In this document: piece by piece, positions 63,321 through 64,000 of the stretch
How positions within the stretch are numbered: position 1 is the first letter of the stretch
Layout of the letters: each line of letters starts with the position of its first letter
NCBI GenBank assembly: GCA_947504035.1
Contig: CANNGA010000002.1
Location: forward strand, 310,001 to 374,000
DNA from: an uncultured Flavobacteriaceae bacterium
GTDB taxonomy: Bacteria; Bacteroidota; Bacteroidia; Flavobacteriales; Flavobacteriaceae
DNA: 64,000 nt
Reading direction: 5' to 3'
Notes under the pieces: generated by a model
What the model saw: only the letters and a program-made list of their open reading frames with translations
What the model was told of the DNA's origin: nothing
The model's database searches: none
Made by a program: the position numbers and the translations under genes

Positions 63321-64000
63321 ATGATCACATTAAAAGAAGTCGTTTCTAAGAAAGATTTAAAAGCATTTGTAAAATTTCCTTTTGATCTGTATAAAGACAC
63401 CCCCTCTTGGACTCCTCCAATTATCAGTCAAGAGTTAAAAACATTTGACAAAAATGACAACCCTGTGTTTAAAGACGCAGAAGCTCGTTTATTTTTAGCG
63501 TACAAATCGCATAAAATTGTAGGGCGCGTAGCAGCAATAGTGAATTGGCTAGAAGTGAAAAATCAAGATTTGCGCAAAATGCGATTTGGTTGGTTTGATT
63601 TTATTGATGATTTAGAGGTGTCTCAAGCACTTTTCGATAAAGTGGAAGCTATTGGGAGCGCACATCAATTAGAATTTGCCGAAGGTCCTGTTGGCTTTTC
63701 TAATTTAGATAAAGTAGGTGTTATTGACGAAGGTTTTGACGCATTAACACCAATGATTACATGGTACAATCACCCTTATTACAAAAAGCATTATGAAGCT
63801 GCGGGATATGCTTTTGAAAAAAAATACATAGAAAACCGGTTTCCTTTTAAGAATGTGAAACCAGAGTTTTTCATGAAAGCACAAGAGCTTATAAAACGCC
63901 GTTATAAACTAAGAGCTTTAAAATTCTCCAAAACAGAAGAGGTTATGCCTTATGCCGATAAGATGTTTGATCTTTTTAATCAATCGTATGCGTCTTTATC
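63321..64000 (+). CDS. GNAT-like N-acetyltransferase, 3' end outside window
   Basis: The frame starts MITLKEVVSKKDLKAFVKFP and is open to the window edge (226 codons visible). It has DTPSWTPPIISQELKTFDK, FLAYKSHKIVGRVAAIVNW and FAEGPVGFSNLDKVGVIDEG. These match a flavobacterial GNAT-related family often labelled GTP cyclohydrolase; no cyclohydrolase motif is seen. It lies 18 bp after the barrel gene. Confidence 0.82.
   Translation, partial: MITLKEVVSKKDLKAFVKFPFDLYKDTPSWTPPIISQELKTFDKNDNPVFKDAEARLFLAYKSHKIVGRVAAIVNWLEVKNQDLRKMRFGWFDFIDDLEVSQALFDKVEAIGSAHQLEFAEGPVGFSNLDKVGVIDEGFDALTPMITWYNHPYYKKHYEAAGYAFEKKYIENRFPFKNVKPEFFMKAQELIKRRYKLRALKFSKTEEVMPYADKMFDLFNQSYASL

Noticed and set aside
1-64000. 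CRISPR array, tRNA and rRNA genes
   Set aside because: No regularly spaced repeats, cloverleaf-like segments or rRNA signatures were seen by eye; an automated tRNA scan could not be run.

Overview
The window is from a low-GC Flavobacteriaceae-type member of the Bacteroidota. This rests on flavobacterial families (DUF6642, DUF2237, DUF4834, YfhO), promoter boxes of the Bacteroidota type (TTTG, about 18-19 nt, TAnnTTTG), TTG starts and Flavobacteria-like gene pairs. Nothing in the sequence fixes the genus. No rRNA, tRNA or CRISPR array was seen.

Bases 1-4.0 kb hold a TPR sensor histidine kinase cut off by the window edge, an unrecognised 190-residue protein and a secreted discoidin-domain protein with three Cys-rich repeats. 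Bases 4.0-23.4 kb are an accessory island. Four to five gene blocks lie between copies of one intergenic repeat family (R1-R5), all in the same orientation. The blocks are: (a) a DUF6642 gene; (b) a hybrid histidine kinase carrying NDT/TIR-like and Mrr-like domains, followed by a response-regulator class III cyclase and a broken copy of a later gene; (c) a small-protein/XRE pair followed by HsdM-HsdS-AAA ATPase-HNH, with no HsdR; (d) a helicase with a NERD-like N-terminus plus a 264-residue partner; (e) a second small-protein/XRE pair with a 136-residue protein. An IS630-type element interrupts repeat R3, and a decayed ParE toxin gene lies beside R1. The content is typical of a defence island, but antiphage function is inferred.

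Bases 23.5-28.1 kb are housekeeping genes: DUF2237, gcvT, glsA, an SDR/RmlD-like protein, a pterin dehydratase and yebC. Bases 28.3-43.7 kb form a surface polysaccharide locus. It has a glycosyltransferase, CapK-like ligase, PglD/NeuD acetyltransferase, an adenylation enzyme plus acyl carrier protein, two PglC-type initiating sugar transferases, a formyltransferase, two FemAB-like proteins, HAD and ATP-grasp proteins, and an MBOAT/SGNH pair. The predicted product is a glycan decorated with N-formyl, acyl or aminoacyl and O-acetyl groups.

Bases 44-64 kb are mostly core: Lrp, M14 peptidase, XRE regulator, MBL hydrolase, a conserved 494-residue protein, Bcp peroxiredoxin, endonuclease III, a 48-residue protein, an ECF sigma factor, UvrA and a very basic secreted protein. 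A minus-strand flippase-glycosyltransferase-YfhO-DUF4834 group, an outer-membrane-type protein and a partial GNAT-like gene complete the window.
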